From contig OX422210.1 of assembly GCA_949130495.1 (NCBI GenBank), positions 500,069,760 to 500,133,759 of the forward strand: 64,000 nucleotides of DNA, given 5' to 3'. A model generated the notes under the pieces. The model ran no database searches and had not been told where the DNA came from. It saw nothing but the letters and a program-made list of their open reading frames with translations. Source of the stretch: Sambucus nigra (lineage: Eukaryota; Streptophyta; Magnoliopsida; Dipsacales; Adoxaceae). Positions 1-12,017 of the stretch are shown here, piece after piece; position 1 is the first letter of the stretch, and the number at the start of each line of letters is the position of its first letter. The translations under genes and the position numbers were made by a program.

Positions 1-924
1 GAATTTTCAATTACGGTAGGGCTAGACCAAGGTTCAGCATGAAGTCCTTATCTCTTTGCTCTTGTTATGGATGAGTTGACTGGACAAATACAAGATGAGG
101 TGCCATGGTGTATGTTATTTGCAGATGATATTATTTTAGTCGATGAGACTAAGATGGGGATAAATGCTAGGTTGGAATTGTGGAGAGAAACTTTAGAAAC
201 AAGAGGATTTAAAATAAGCAGAACTAAAACAAAATATGTGGAGTGTAATTTTAGTAGTAATAGGAGGACAAATGGAGATGTGGTGAAATTGGAGGGTCAA
301 GAAATACCTAGAAATGATCATTTTCGTTATTTAGGATCGATTATACAAAAAGATAGAGATATTAGTGATGATGTTACGCATAAGATTAGAGCAGGCTGGG
401 TTAAGTGGAGAAGTGCGACCGGCGTTCTGTGTGATAGGCGTATACCTTTGAAGTTAAAAGGAAAATTTTATAGGACGGCTATTAGACCCGCCATGTTATA
501 TGGGACAGAGTGTTGGGCAACCAAGAAACAAAATGTGCAAAAAATGAGTGTGGCGGAGATGCGAATGGTAAGATGGATTTGTGGTAAAACTCGAAAGGAT
601 AAAATTAAAAATGAACAAATTCGTGAAACGGTAAAAGTAGCTCCTATAGAAGATAAATTGAGAGAAAATCGACTTAGATGGTTTGAACACGTCAAGCGTA
701 GACCAATGGATGCTTCTGTAAGGAAGAGTGATTTAGTTAGTATTGATGGTAACCCAAGGGGTAGAGGTAGGCCTAAATTAACTTGGCGGGATATTATAAA
801 AAAGGACATGATATCATGTGGTTTAACCGAAGATATTGCACTGGACATAATGGAATGAAAAAATAGGATTCATGTAGCCGACCCCAAATAATTGGGAAAA
901 GGCTTTGTTGAGTTGAGTTGAGTT
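1..924 (+). mobile_element. RTE-clade LINE, 3' portion (5' end outside window)
   Basis: Non-LTR retrotransposon remnant entering from the left edge. It holds the C-terminal half of the reverse transcriptase followed by a short 3' UTR. The sequence after the stop codon reads as the characteristic plant RTE end (gccgaccccaaataattggg, then aaggcttt) and finishes in a (TTGAG)n tail at about 907-924. RTE elements end in short simple repeats rather than poly(A). The 5' part, with the apurinic endonuclease and the first RT motifs, lies outside the window. A second, more decayed member of the same clade sits at 50.9-53.1 kb. Confidence 0.88.
67..858 (+). CDS. RTE-type reverse transcriptase, C-terminal part (partial ORF)
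   Basis: Uninterrupted 263-codon frame encoding the end of an RTE reverse transcriptase, the enzyme that copies the element RNA at a nicked genomic target. The catalytic motif FADDI lies at about residues 18-22, preceded by VPWCML, a context typical of plant RTE elements. Downstream come the thumb and connection region, with YLGS near residue 89, RPAMLYGTECW near 138-148, and the C-terminal GRGRPKLTW block near 236-244 that is common in these elements. The frame is probably open upstream of the first ATG, since the RT palm begins well before FADDI; the ATG at 67 is an internal methionine, not a real start. The open frame suggests a younger copy than the LINE at 51-53 kb. Assignment to RTE rather than L1 rests on the motif spacing and the 3' tail. 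Confidence 0.85.
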   Translation: MDELTGQIQDEVPWCMLFADDIILVDETKMGINARLELWRETLETRGFKISRTKTKYVECNFSSNRRTNGDVVKLEGQEIPRNDHFRYLGSIIQKDRDISDDVTHKIRAGWVKWRSATGVLCDRRIPLKLKGKFYRTAIRPAMLYGTECWATKKQNVQKMSVAEMRMVRWICGKTRKDKIKNEQIRETVKVAPIEDKLRENRLRWFEHVKRRPMDASVRKSDLVSIDGNPRGRGRPKLTWRDIIKKDMISCGLTEDIALDIME

Positions 925-1387
925 AACATAGTCTCATTCTCCTTTCTCTTTCACGTTTTCCTAATTAATAAGTCTCATTTCCAAATGACTGTAACACTGC
1001 AAGCAGGTCGTAATTAGTACCTTATTCTTCAAGAGTTGTGAAATTTTTCTCTACCTATCCTTTTGTGTCTCCCATTTCCAAAAGTCGACCCTAATTGGAC
1101 TCTGTTCTTCAAAAGCTTCATCTTTGTAATAATATTCATTCATAATGGGTGTCAATTATTATTCATATTTTGAAAAAATGCTTTAAAATTAAAGTGGGGT
1201 TTGTGAGGTGATTTTCTGATAATTTCTATTTGTTTTTTTTCATATACGATGGTTACGATCCAGGACACTCTCTGTTCCCCTTTCTTCCAATTTCATGTTG
1301 ATGATTTTCATGGTGGTTTTTAGGTCTTGATATTTTGGGGTTTATAGTTGTTTTAATTTTTCACAAGGAAATTTCATATGAAAAAAT
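925..1387. other. AT-rich spacer, nothing recognised
   Basis: Sequence between the LINE tail and the first LARD LTR. I see no open frame, repeat or element end. It is probably the older host sequence into which LARD1 inserted. Confidence 0.5.
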
Positions 1388-4300
1388 TGTGAACCCCCGC
1401 CTATTAAAATACCGGGTGGCAAGCCCAAAATTAAAATAAAACGTTGGTCTCATATGGCTCATTCTTAGCATCACGGTCGAAAATATTTTTAAAGTTACTA
1501 ATCACGTAGTAATTTAATTAGATCGGTGCCAAATTTGATTTTCATTAATTAACAACATGCGGAAATAAATAATAAATTAAGCCATCAACACACCATGATA
1601 ATTAAATCAAACACAGATGAATACTATAAATGAAGATAATCGAATCCACTATCAGTTAAACAATAAAATACAACAGTGATGGGAGCAATAACCTGGATAC
1701 ACAAAGTCTAATAAATGAACTAAATACAAAATCTGGGGGTGACATGCCCCCTAAATGAATATTGAAGTAAAGTCCCTATACTTGAAACAAATGAACGAAG
1801 CGTCTATAGCAAAGTCCTGCAACTTTCACATGAGCTGCAGCTACGCATCCCTGTATATAATACTCAAACTGGGCGTCCTTGTGGTTGGACACCTAAATTT
1901 TTTTGGAAAAAGGTTTTGACACGGGTCAGAGCCCAAGTAAAATATTTTGAATTTTTTTAGCAAGCAGTTAAATTGCAATAATTAAATATGCATCCACCCT
2001 TTTCATATTTAAGCTAATTTCACACTCTCTTGAGGTAAATCTCACCCCTCATCTAATGTGCATACCTAACGTTTCCTGCTAACCCTCTTTAGTTAAGCTA
2101 CCCCCTTAACTAACCATATAAAATTTCCTTCTTCACACTAACTCGATGTACCGACCCGTATTACCCATACAATATGTTACCAAATTTCTATGTCTTTTAT
2201 CCCAGTATAAATATCTCTGTATATGTTTATTTCTCCCCATAATATAGTTATTGTTAATGTCACTATCTTTCTCTTGTACTAAACCCACACAGTAGAATAA
2301 AACCACACGTATACATATATCACTTTGTTCTATATATACTAACAATGCACCCCTAAGCTAAGTTATGGTGCGAGTATATTATGCTATAATGTCCTGGAAG
2401 ATCATCTACCAAACACACGTAGTAGAATAAATCACAAGTGTGTGTGTGTGTCTGTGTATATATATATATATCACACTAATTATATAAATATACAATAGAA
2501 CACCCCTAGACTGGGACATGCGGTGCATGCATACTCTGCTATTAAGTCCCGGTACATCACGTATTGTATAAAGGACTACGGATTCTGAATCACTCTGGAA
2601 CCGTATCAATACAAATCACACATATTGGAGGTGAACATAGTTCACATACCCATGGGTCACGCACATACCTACGCTCCCATGGTCAACTGACTTATCAACT
2701 CACAAATAAGTCATTCACAGTCCTATGTCCTTAAGGTACCAATCTAAATGCCCCCGAAGGCACACAAAGATAAGATGGTCCTTTTTCGAAAATCAGCCTC
2801 CCGTGATAACAAGTATGGTAGGTATGTCATACACATAAGAAATTATACAAATCAGTATGTGTATACACTCAACCTATAATATATTCCATACATAGCGCAT
2901 ATATCCCCCGAATATCCTATGTATTATTAATTCCAATTACACTTCTTATCGTGTATTCCTGAGTACCCCTCACTACTCGAAGAGTGCCAATTATCCTTTA
3001 AAATATTTGAGTAGGTAATTCACTCATATCCTACTGATCTAAGTCATAGGTTCGCTCATCCCCCGAATCCGTTACATTTCAAATTACACCAATTAATCTA
3101 ATCAATTTCACATTAATTAATTTATTAAAGTAGTGTCACCCAACTACAATACTCTGACTCACTCATATGGTCCGTATATTCACCCTCTAGAATTTGTTAC
3201 ACAAAAATCCACTATTAAGGTTAACGCCTCTCGTTAAATTCACTATTCGATAATTTATTATATATCTCTATAATAAATTAAATCGGTTAATCTCTGCCTA
3301 ACTCCCGTAGCACTAGTCTGAGAAATATCAAAAACCCCGATCCTCAATTTAATTACTATCACCTCAATTAATTTTATCCAAGTGGTGTCACTCAACCAAA
3401 ATGCCAAGACTACCTTTATTGGTCCGTATTTTAACCTTTTAGAATTCATTTCACCAAATTCGGTTAATAAGTTTGACACCCTTATTAAATTTAATCGTCC
3501 TTAATACTCATACCATAAAAATCTAAGTATTAGGTTCCATTTTAATTTCTATCAATTAAATTCCACCTTAAGATACCAGCCCATATGCTTAATTAATCCA
3601 AACTTCCTATTCGAATACATTCGTATATTTTCGGTATATATTATTGAGTGTCGTTCCTTATAAATACTCCTAAATCCATACCCGGATGCATCCCTATCTA
3701 ATCCAAGGATACAATAATGTTCCTTAATATTTTTCCAAAGTTCTTAAGTCATCTACGGACATCTCCAAATAATCCAAATTTATTTATTCTTAAATATGTC
3801 GGTCTCACGCACCCTATCGTAGAAAAATCATATCAATCCAAAAAACAATCAGAAAAATACGAGGTCGGCGCCCACGCGACCATGACGAAAAGATATACAG
3901 TCGCATATTTTACAATAACGGAAGGGGTCGATTGATGGACGAATTGGGTCGATCGATCGATCGACCAGATATCAGTCTTCTTCCCCGATTGCTTTTTCCA
4001 CTAATTTTAATCTCCAAAGCTTTTTAACTTCAATCCAGACCTTGATTACTTTATCTCCCATATTTATTTCATCTATAAACATGTTCAAACACTAATATAT
4101 GACATTAATCCTCGGTTATTTTTATTAAAATTCTAGGGTTCATAAATTAGATTTGTCTAAATATCCCTTAAATCACAATTCTCAATTCGACTCAATAATC
4201 CGAATTCAACAACAATATCTATAAGTTTTCGATTCTAAATCATATTATATCCTCATATGATATTATTCTTACATCAATTAAACATCAATTTCACCCTTAA

Positions 4301-5026
4301 TGCTTAAATCCCTAAAACCCAGATTTAACATGTGATACCCTCCAAGAAATGAATTTTGCTATAATCACTCATCCCAAAATGAATATGGTTTACACTCACC
4401 ATGATATGAATCGCAATACCAAAATTTAAATGAAATCAAGTTTAACTACTTGCCTGGATAATTTCGTAGGGTTTGATTTCCTTTGTTGTAGACGAATATT
4501 TGACAAAGAACACACTCGTCTTCCTTTAGTTTGACACCCAAAGGTTCCCCAATTTCTTCCATTGTTTTACTCTGCAGCTCTAGGGTTTTTCTCCTTGAGT
4601 TATGACTTCCCCAATTCCCTCAATTATATTTTATTTCATTAATCCCATTTTTAAGCTTATAGGCCAAATTAAAATGGCCCAAACACTCGTGTGTGAGCCT
4701 GATTATGCCTAAAATTACCCCGAGACCCGATTACTACCCCCGAGTACTCTTTTCTGACTATTTCGACATATCCGGAGTCAATCATGCACTCAGAATTGCC
4801 ATCCGAATTACTTTATAACATTCTCAAATTTTGACCCCAAATTACGACACATGTGAATTTTCAAAAATAACCTGAATTAAATAAATCTTAATTCACCAAA
4901 TTAATATAAATTCTCCAAATTAAATAATTTCTCCAAATCAACAATTTAATTAAGTTCTCCCAATTAATTAAATCTTCTATTACCAAATTATTTAAATTCT
5001 ATATCCTCGGAAATACGGGTGTGACA
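1388..5026 (-). repeat. LARD1 3' LTR
   Basis: 3,639-bp long terminal repeat, the 3' copy when read on the minus strand. It matches 7710-11443 along its whole length by eye, for example the blocks starting ctattaaaat at about 1401 and 7723. The plus-strand left edge reads tgtgaacccccgcc and the right edge reads gtgtgaca. It contains a short TG/TA microsatellite at about 2436-2471 that is much longer in the partner LTR. An 18-bp perfect palindrome of GATC units lies at 3948-3965. Confidence 0.85.
3948..3965. repeat. 18-bp GATC palindrome in the LARD1 3' LTR
   Basis: The stretch gtcgatcgatcgatcgac is its own reverse complement. The partner LTR has the equivalent palindrome at 10372-10387. It appears to occupy the position where the LARD2 LTR carries GTTCGAAC-type palindromes (24674-24729). 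Function is unknown. Confidence 0.8.
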
Positions 5027-5060
5027 TAATTCCCCCCTTATAAAGGAATTTCGTCCTCGA
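5027..5060 (-). promoter_or_regulatory. Polypurine tract of LARD1
   Basis: On the minus strand the sequence gacgaaattcctttataagg followed by gggg lies directly upstream of the 3' LTR. This is the classic plant Gypsy end, with the polypurine run that primes plus-strand DNA synthesis. LARD2 has the same motif at 24093-24120, with one purine changed to C. Confidence 0.8.
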
Positions 5061-7695
5061 AATTAAGATAAGTCTAGTACTCCAAGCCTCGAATACTTCC
5101 CCACTCACATGTCCTTAAGATCGCAATAAATATTTCTACCTCTTCTAAACACGAATTATATTAAAATTAAATTAATTCTCCAGGGCACCCATACACCCTA
5201 TACTCATGCATAAGTGCACAAAGGTTACCCGGATCCACTAGCCTTACATTGTAATATAATATTCAACTTACAGTCATAAATACCTGAATGCATAATAGCC
5301 AAGGTACCAAAACTATGTGCTAGTTACCAAACATCTCCCAACTTCCAACGTTGCACTAAGTTTCATGCGTAGGATATCTCGTAAAGTGAAATCCAAACAA
5401 GGAACCCACCCGATACACTACTACCTAGCATTACCGGTCGGTGTGATCCGTTTGGCCCTCAATCCATAGCATGTACCCCCAAATCCCGTCTCCTGACATA
5501 AAAGTATACTTGACCATTTTCATGTTACCAAAGATATCATACAATATAGCACCCCTTACTATCACTAGTATCTTAGTGCGAGTCAATCACAAACTATATA
5601 TCCTCGCTTGTTACTAAACATATCCACTCTAAACCCCATCGGTAAACGTCCCTATTCTCCGAGATCAAATATAATAATACAAACACCTCCTCATAAATCT
5701 ATTATGCAACACACGATAACATATATACACGAATATATATACTAAACCCTCTTTCAGATGATAACTAGCACATGTAAATCATATCTCAGAACAGCGAACA
5801 CAAAGTCTCACCATACTATATACTATAGCCCAAACATTTCAGTATAATTATTAGTAACGTCTTATACGTAATATATTTATCTCAAGCTCATCTCCGCACT
5901 CTCGGTGTGGCTATGTCATATGGGTATTCTCGGTTACCCCAATTTGTAAATTAACTCCTTCTCGACCCTGCCCCACCCATTAACTTGTGGTGCAAAAAAA
6001 TTTCTCATTCGTAGTACTACCTGGCTCCACTGGCCATATATCGTATTAGCTCTTAGCTTAAAGTGCTTCCTATACTCATTTAATAATTTAACATTTAAAA
6101 CCGATGCACTAGGATCCAACAACGCCTCGCTATTCCCAACGTTTATTACGATCCATGTGTGTAACCTCCAGTAATAAGGTTCAAAAGAACTTTTCCCAAT
6201 GTACTATCCCCTAGTATTGTCGGTCATCGAAATCCATGCATTCCAAGAACATAACCAAGATATCATAAATTTTATCTCCAAACACATAAATCAAATCATA
6301 TATGCCCATATATCTCAAGGCGTCATACGATACTATGCTCTCACTATGACTAAATTCTCAGCACTTACATAATAATGAGTTAAATCTCTCAACTCAACGG
6401 TAAACTCGGCATATCCTGAATCACATTAGTAAAAGTCCCTATGCACAGGGATCCAATATAACTAGACCTATGTACTCTCTGAAGTCTACTTTATAAAACT
6501 ATCGTCGCGAGCTTGACCCTCTTTTAAGTGAGACATAGTAAAAATACCCATCCTACCCCGGAATAGAGAACATGATAGGCTTGTTGTAACCGCTCACCAT
6601 CGCTTAATAGTCCATACTTAGGATAGAACCATACCTCGAATATTACCTCTCAAAACGAGATAGCCTCATAGGATATATATATCCTCTCAGTGTTCACACC
6701 CGCTCCCCTGCGAATAGATCTAAATAGATCCCCTCTACTCAACGGGGAATAACCACACACTAAAGTTGTATTTACGATACCTCTATTAAACCCGTTTCAC
6801 ATGCGAATCTATATTAACACCCGTCGTTCTAGCCAAATTTTCCCAATCCTCGCTTGTGTATTTTCACCATGAGTCCATTTTCAACTTACGGACCCCCCCT
6901 TTTTTATTCTCTGTGTCCACCTCTTTGGGTACGAATCTCGCTAAACAAGTCAACTCTCCTTCATGCCCGACCACCGTCCGATCCTTTTGAAGCAGGACTG
7001 AAATTTCCTTTACCCCTCTATTTAAAAAAAAATTGATGAGGGGATTTGCGGTTAAATCGCACCCCAATTTCCTCGTTACCCATGGTATCTCTACATGGTT
7101 GTGGTGACCGGCTTCCACCACTACTACGCCGGTCCTATGAGCAAAAAGTTTGCCTGAAATATAACCCTGGGTGTCACTGCACTCCAACTTACTCAATTGC
7201 CTTTGGGTTATCTCTTTCCATTAACCCGTTACACTCCCCCTCTTTCCCGAATCCTCACGAATGACTCTTTAAAGGAGTTTCCTCGACTCCACCCCTTTAC
7301 CGATCACAATGGGCGAGTATGAATATGCACCACCGCTTTCTACGAAGGTGTTTAGGTAAACTAATGCAACCTGGTGTTTATCCTAACGTTGTCTATCGTA
7401 AACAATAATTATGGTGACTTCTATCATGATCACCATTTATAAATTCTTTCATGCTTTCTGCTGAGCCTCCCCTCCTGCAGTCCTTCTAACAGCCCCTGCT
7501 GGTCATCCCAAAGTTGTTCGGTGTATGAAGCCCAACCGAACTCGTATATAAATCGCATAAGCTATACTTAATCGCAGGAGAACGTAAGTCGTATACGAGA
7601 AGGAATACAACAATCCTAGAATAAGGCTGTATATCAAAGAACGCTACAATGAAATGTAATAAGCCGCACAGATCTTAAGGATTCTAGAACCTGAT

Positions 7696-7707
7696 GCTCT
7701 GATACCA
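7696..7707 (-). other. Primer-binding site of LARD1 (initiator tRNA-Met)
   Basis: On the minus strand, directly after the 5' LTR, the sequence reads tatggtatcagagcatcagg. The core tggtatcagagc is the standard complement of the 3' end of plant initiator tRNA-Met, used to start minus-strand cDNA synthesis. Its position fixes the element's orientation. Confidence 0.85.
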
Positions 7708-7709
7708 TA

Positions 7710-8751
7710 TGTGACACCCCGCCTATTAAAATATCGGGTGGTGAGCCCGTAATTAAAATAAAACGTTGGTCTCATATGGCTCATTCTTAGCATCACTGTC
7801 GAAAATATTTTTAAAGTTACTAACCACGTAGTAATTTAATTAGATCGGTGCCAAATTTTATCTTTCATTAATTAACAATATGCGAAAATAAATAATAAAT
7901 TAAGCCATCAACACACAATGATAATTAAATCTAACAAAGATGAATACTATAAATGAAGATAACCGAATCCACTATCAGTTAAACAATAAAATACAATAGT
8001 AACGGGAATAATAACCTGGATACACAAAGTCCAATAAATAAATTGAAGACAAAATCAGGGGCAACATGCCCAAATGAATACTGAAGTAAAGTCCATATAC
8101 TAGAAACAAATGAACGAAGCGTCTATAACAAAGTCCTGCAACTTCCACATGAGCTGCAACTATGCATCCCTGTATAGAATCCTCAAACTGGGCGTTCTTG
8201 TGGGTGGACACCTAAAATGTTTTGGAAAAGGTTTTGACACGGGTCGCAGCCCAAGTAAAATATTTTGAATTTTTTTAGCAAGCAGTTAAATTGCAATAAT
8301 TAAATATGCATGCACCCTTTTCATATTTAAGCTAGTGTCACACTCTCTTGAGGTAAATCTCACCCCTCATCTAATGTGCACACCTAACGTCACCTGCTAA
8401 CCCTCTTTAGTTAAGCTAACCCCTAACTAACCATATCAATTTTCCTTCTTCACACTAACTCGATGTACCCACCTGTTTTACCCATACAATATGTTACCGA
8501 ATTTTCATGTCCTTTATCCCATTATAAATTTCTCAATTTATGTTTATTTCTCCCCATAATATAGTTATTTTTAATGTCACTATCTTTCTCTTGTATTAAA
8601 CCCACACAGTAGAATAAAATCGCATGTATACATATATCACTTTATTATATATATACTAACATTACACCCCTAAGCTGAGTTGCAGTGCGAGTATATTACG
8701 CTATAATGACCTGGTACATCATCTACCAAACACACGTAGTAGAATAAATCA

Positions 8752-8820
<69 letters not shown>

Positions 8821-8821
8821 G

Positions 8822-8856
<35 letters not shown>

Positions 8857-11443
8857 ATATATATATATATATGTATGTATATATATATCACACTAATTAT
8901 ATATATATACAATACAACACCCCTAGACTGGGACCTGCGGTGCATGCATACTCTGCTATCAAGTCTCGGTACATCACGCACTGTATAAAGGACTACGAAT
9001 TCCGAATCACTCTAGAACCGTATCAATACAAATCACACATATTAAAGGTGAGCATAGTTCACATACCCATGGGTCACGCACATACCTACGCTCCCATGGT
9101 CAACTGACTTATCAACTCACAAATAAGTCATCACCGTCCTATGTCCTTAAGGTACCAATCTAAATCCCCCCAAAGGCACACAAAGATAAGATGGTCCTTT
9201 TTCGAAAATCAACCTCCCGTGATAGTAAGTATGGTAGGTATGTCATACACATAAGAAATTATACAAATCAGTATAGGTATACACACAACCTATATCGTTT
9301 ATTCCATACATAACATATATATCCCCCAAATATCCTACGTATTATTAATTCTAATTACACTTCTTATCGTATATTCCTGAGTACCCCTCACTACTCAAAG
9401 AGTGCGAATTATTCTTTATAATATTTGAGTAGGTAATTCACTCATATCCTACTAATCTAAGTCATAGGTTCTTTCATCCCCCGAATCCGTTACATTTCAA
9501 ATTACACCAATTAATCTAATCAATTTCACATTAATTAATTTATTAAAGTAGTGTCACCCAAGTACAATACTCAAACTCACTCATATGGTCCGTATCTTTA
9601 CCCTCTAGAATTTGTTACACAAAAATCCACAATTAAGGTTAACACCTCTCCTTTAATTCACTATTCGATAATTTATTATATATCTCTATAATAAATTAAA
9701 CCGGCTAATCTGTGCCAAACTCCCATACCATTAGCCTGAGAAATATCAAAGTCAAAATCCTGATCCTTAATTTAATTACTATCACGTCAATTAATTTTAT
9801 CCAAGTGGTCTCTCTCCACCAAAATGCCAGGACTACCTTTATTAGTCCGTATTTTAACCTTTTAGAATTCATTTCACCAAATTTGGTTAATAAGTTTAAC
9901 ATCCTTATTAAATTTAATAGTCCTTAATACTCATCCCATAAGACTCTAAGTATTATGTTTCATTTAAATTCTTTCAATTAAATTCCACATTAAGATACCA
10001 GCCCGTATGCTTAATTCATCCAAAATTCCCATTAGAATACATTCGTATATTTTCGACATATATTATCGAGTGTTGTTCCTTATAAATACTCCTAAATCCA
10101 TACCCCGGATTCATCCCTATCTAATTCAAGGATAAAATAATGTTCCTTAATATTTTTCTAAAGTCCTTCACTTATCTACGAACATCTCCAAATAATCCAA
10201 ATATATTTCTTCTTAAATATGTCGGTCTCACGCACCGTATCGTAGAAAAATCATATCAAATCCAAAAAAAATCAGAAAAATACGAGGTTGGCGCCCTCTC
10301 GACCGTGACGAAAAGATCTACAGTCTCATGTTTTAAAATAACTAAAGGGGTTGATCAATCGGCGAATTGGATCGATCGATCGATCGACCAGGTATCAGTC
10401 TTCTTCCCCGATTGCTTTTTCCACCATTTTTAAAAGCTTTCCAACTTCAATCCAGACCTCGATTACTTTATCTACCATATTTATTTCATCTATAAACATG
10501 TTCAAACACTAATATATGACATTAATACTCTCTTATTTTCATTAAAATTCTAGGGTTCATAAATTGAATTTTTCTCAATATCCCTTAAATCACAATTCTC
10601 AATTCGATTCAATAGTCCGAATTCAACAACAATTTCTAAAAGTTTTCGATTCTAAATTATATGATAGCCTCATATGATATAATTCTCACATCAATTAAAC
10701 ATCAATTTCACCCTTAATGCTTAAATCCCCCAAACCCAGATTTAACATGTGATACCCTCCAAAAACCGAATTTTGCTATAATCACTCATCCCAAAATGAA
10801 TATGGTTTACACCCACCATGACATGAATCGTAATACCGCAATTTAAATGAAAGCAAGTTTAACTACTTGCCTTGATAATTTCATAGGGTCTGATTTTCTT
10901 TGTTGCAGACGAATGTTTGACGAAGAACACCCTCCTCTTCCTTTAGTTTGGCTCCCAAAGGTTCTCCAATTTCTTCCATTATTTTCCTCTGTAACTCTAT
11001 GGTTTCTCTCCTCGATTTATGACTGGCCTAATTACCTCAATTAGGTTTTATTTCATTAATCCCGTTTTAAGCTTATGACCCAAATTAAAATGGCCCAAAC
11101 ACTCTTGTGTGGGTCCGGTTATGCCTAAAATTGTCCCGAGACCCGATTACTACCCCCGAGTACTCTTTTCTGACTATTTCGACCTGTCCGGAGTCAATCG
11201 TGCACTAAGAATTGCTATCTGAAGTACTTTATAACATTTTCAAATTTCGACCCTAAATTAGGACACATGTGAATTTCCAAAAATAACCCGAATTAAATAA
11301 ATCTTAATTGACAAAATTAATATAAATTCTCCAAATTAAATAATTTCTCCAAATCACCAATTTAATTAAGTTCTCCCAATTAATTAAATCTTCTATTACC
11401 AAATTATTTAAATTCTATATCCTCAATAATACGGGGTGTTACA
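7710..11443 (-). repeat. LARD1 5' LTR
   Basis: 3,734-bp LTR, the 5' copy on the minus strand. It is longer than its partner chiefly because the TG/TATG/TA microsatellite at about 8754-8890 has expanded. The right edge reads acggggtgttaca. Scattered substitutions and small indels relative to 1388-5026 show that the insertion is not recent. Confidence 0.85.
8754..8890. repeat. Compound TG/TATG/TA microsatellite
   Basis: Runs of GT, then TATG, then TA, about 135 bp. The same site in the other LTR (about 2436-2471) is only about 36 bp, so the expansion postdates insertion of the element. The reading frames across it (rich in C-V or I-Y) are artefacts. Confidence 0.9.
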
Positions 11444-11905
11444 AATATATTATTTTGTTAGTTTGTTTCTATTTAAATCACGAAGTGAACTAATATTTTT
11501 CTCTTTTTCTTTCCAGTAACATAAAATAGACTTTGAGGTTTGTGTTTGTAATTTCCAGTTTTCTTTTTCTCTTAAAATATTAGATTTTTTTCCATTTTTA
11601 TCTCTTTCTTCAACTCGGTTTGTCCACAGGATATTATATATGCAGTGATTGGATTTCTTTCCCTACCTCGAACTATTTATCATATTTTTTATTGACTATA
11701 GTTCTCAAATTCATTGGAACTCTCATTTCAAGAGTGGGGTAACGGATTTGAGGTTATTGTTAATTCATATTTTTGGATCGACACGAAACTATACGACGAA
11801 GCTTGGTTAGATATGAACACGACACTATATGATTTCATGTTTTTTTTACCTAGAATATGATAAGACGATGGTTTCCTGTACGTATGTACACACACACACA
11901 CACAC

Positions 11906-11936
<31 letters not shown>

Positions 11937-11984
11937 ATTTTCTAAAAAACTAAATTATACAAATTGATATAAAGAAAATTTTAA
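11444..11984. other. AT-rich spacer with a CA/GT inverted microsatellite
   Basis: No gene seen. A (CA)n run (about 11888-11905) is followed at once by a (GT)n run (about 11906-11932), so the pair could fold into a hairpin. Confidence 0.6.
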
Positions 11985-11985
11985 A

Positions 11986-12017
11986 GTGCCCGCACGTAGC
12001 ACGATGTTAAAATCTAG
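11986..12017 (+). mobile_element. Candidate Helitron 3' terminus
   Basis: The sequence gtgcccgcacgtagcac followed by gatgttaaaat and CTAG then T resembles plant Helitron 3' ends. Those carry a GC-rich hairpin (typically cccgtgcatagcacggg) about 10 bp before a terminal CTAG/CTRR, with insertion 5' to T. The hairpin here is imperfect. I could not identify the 5' TC end, so element size and autonomy are unknown. Confidence 0.45.

Larger units (their letters stand above)
5027..7709 (-). other. LARD1 interior, apparently non-coding
   Basis: 2,683 bp between the LTRs. No frame carries a recognisable retrotransposon domain. The longest minus-strand frame (6864-7196, 110 codons) is not similar to anything I know. 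Several blocks read on the minus strand match the LARD2 interior closely: the sequence after the primer-binding site (around 7540-7700 against 21497-21680), and around 6300-6470 against 22690-22860. The interior is therefore a conserved family sequence rather than random filler. It may be decayed gag/pol or a conserved RNA such as a packaging region. Confidence 0.6.
1388..11443 (-). mobile_element. LARD1: long-LTR, non-coding LTR retrotransposon (complete, nested none)
   Basis: A complete LTR element read on the minus strand: two directly repeated LTRs (1388-5026 and 7710-11443) enclosing 2,683 bp. On the minus strand the 5' LTR (7710-11443) is followed by a primer-binding site matching initiator tRNA-Met (tggtatcagagc). 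The 3' LTR (1388-5026) is preceded by a polypurine tract. LTRs start TGT and end CA. The flanking 5-mers are aaaat (1383-1387) and aatat (11444-11448), one mismatch apart, so the target-site duplication is suggestive only. The interior holds no recognisable gag, protease, RT, RNase H or integrase, which fits a Large Retrotransposon Derivative that would need proteins from another Gypsy element. The interior is clearly related to that of LARD2 at 21.5-24.1 kb. Confidence 0.85.

Noticed and set aside
6864..7196. 110-codon minus-strand frame in the LARD1 interior as a possible gene.
   Set aside because: No recognisable domain, and no frame conservation that I could see in LARD2.
8670..9107. Frames rich in C-V and I-Y-I on both strands.
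   Set aside because: They are translations of a GT/TATG/TA microsatellite inside an LTR.
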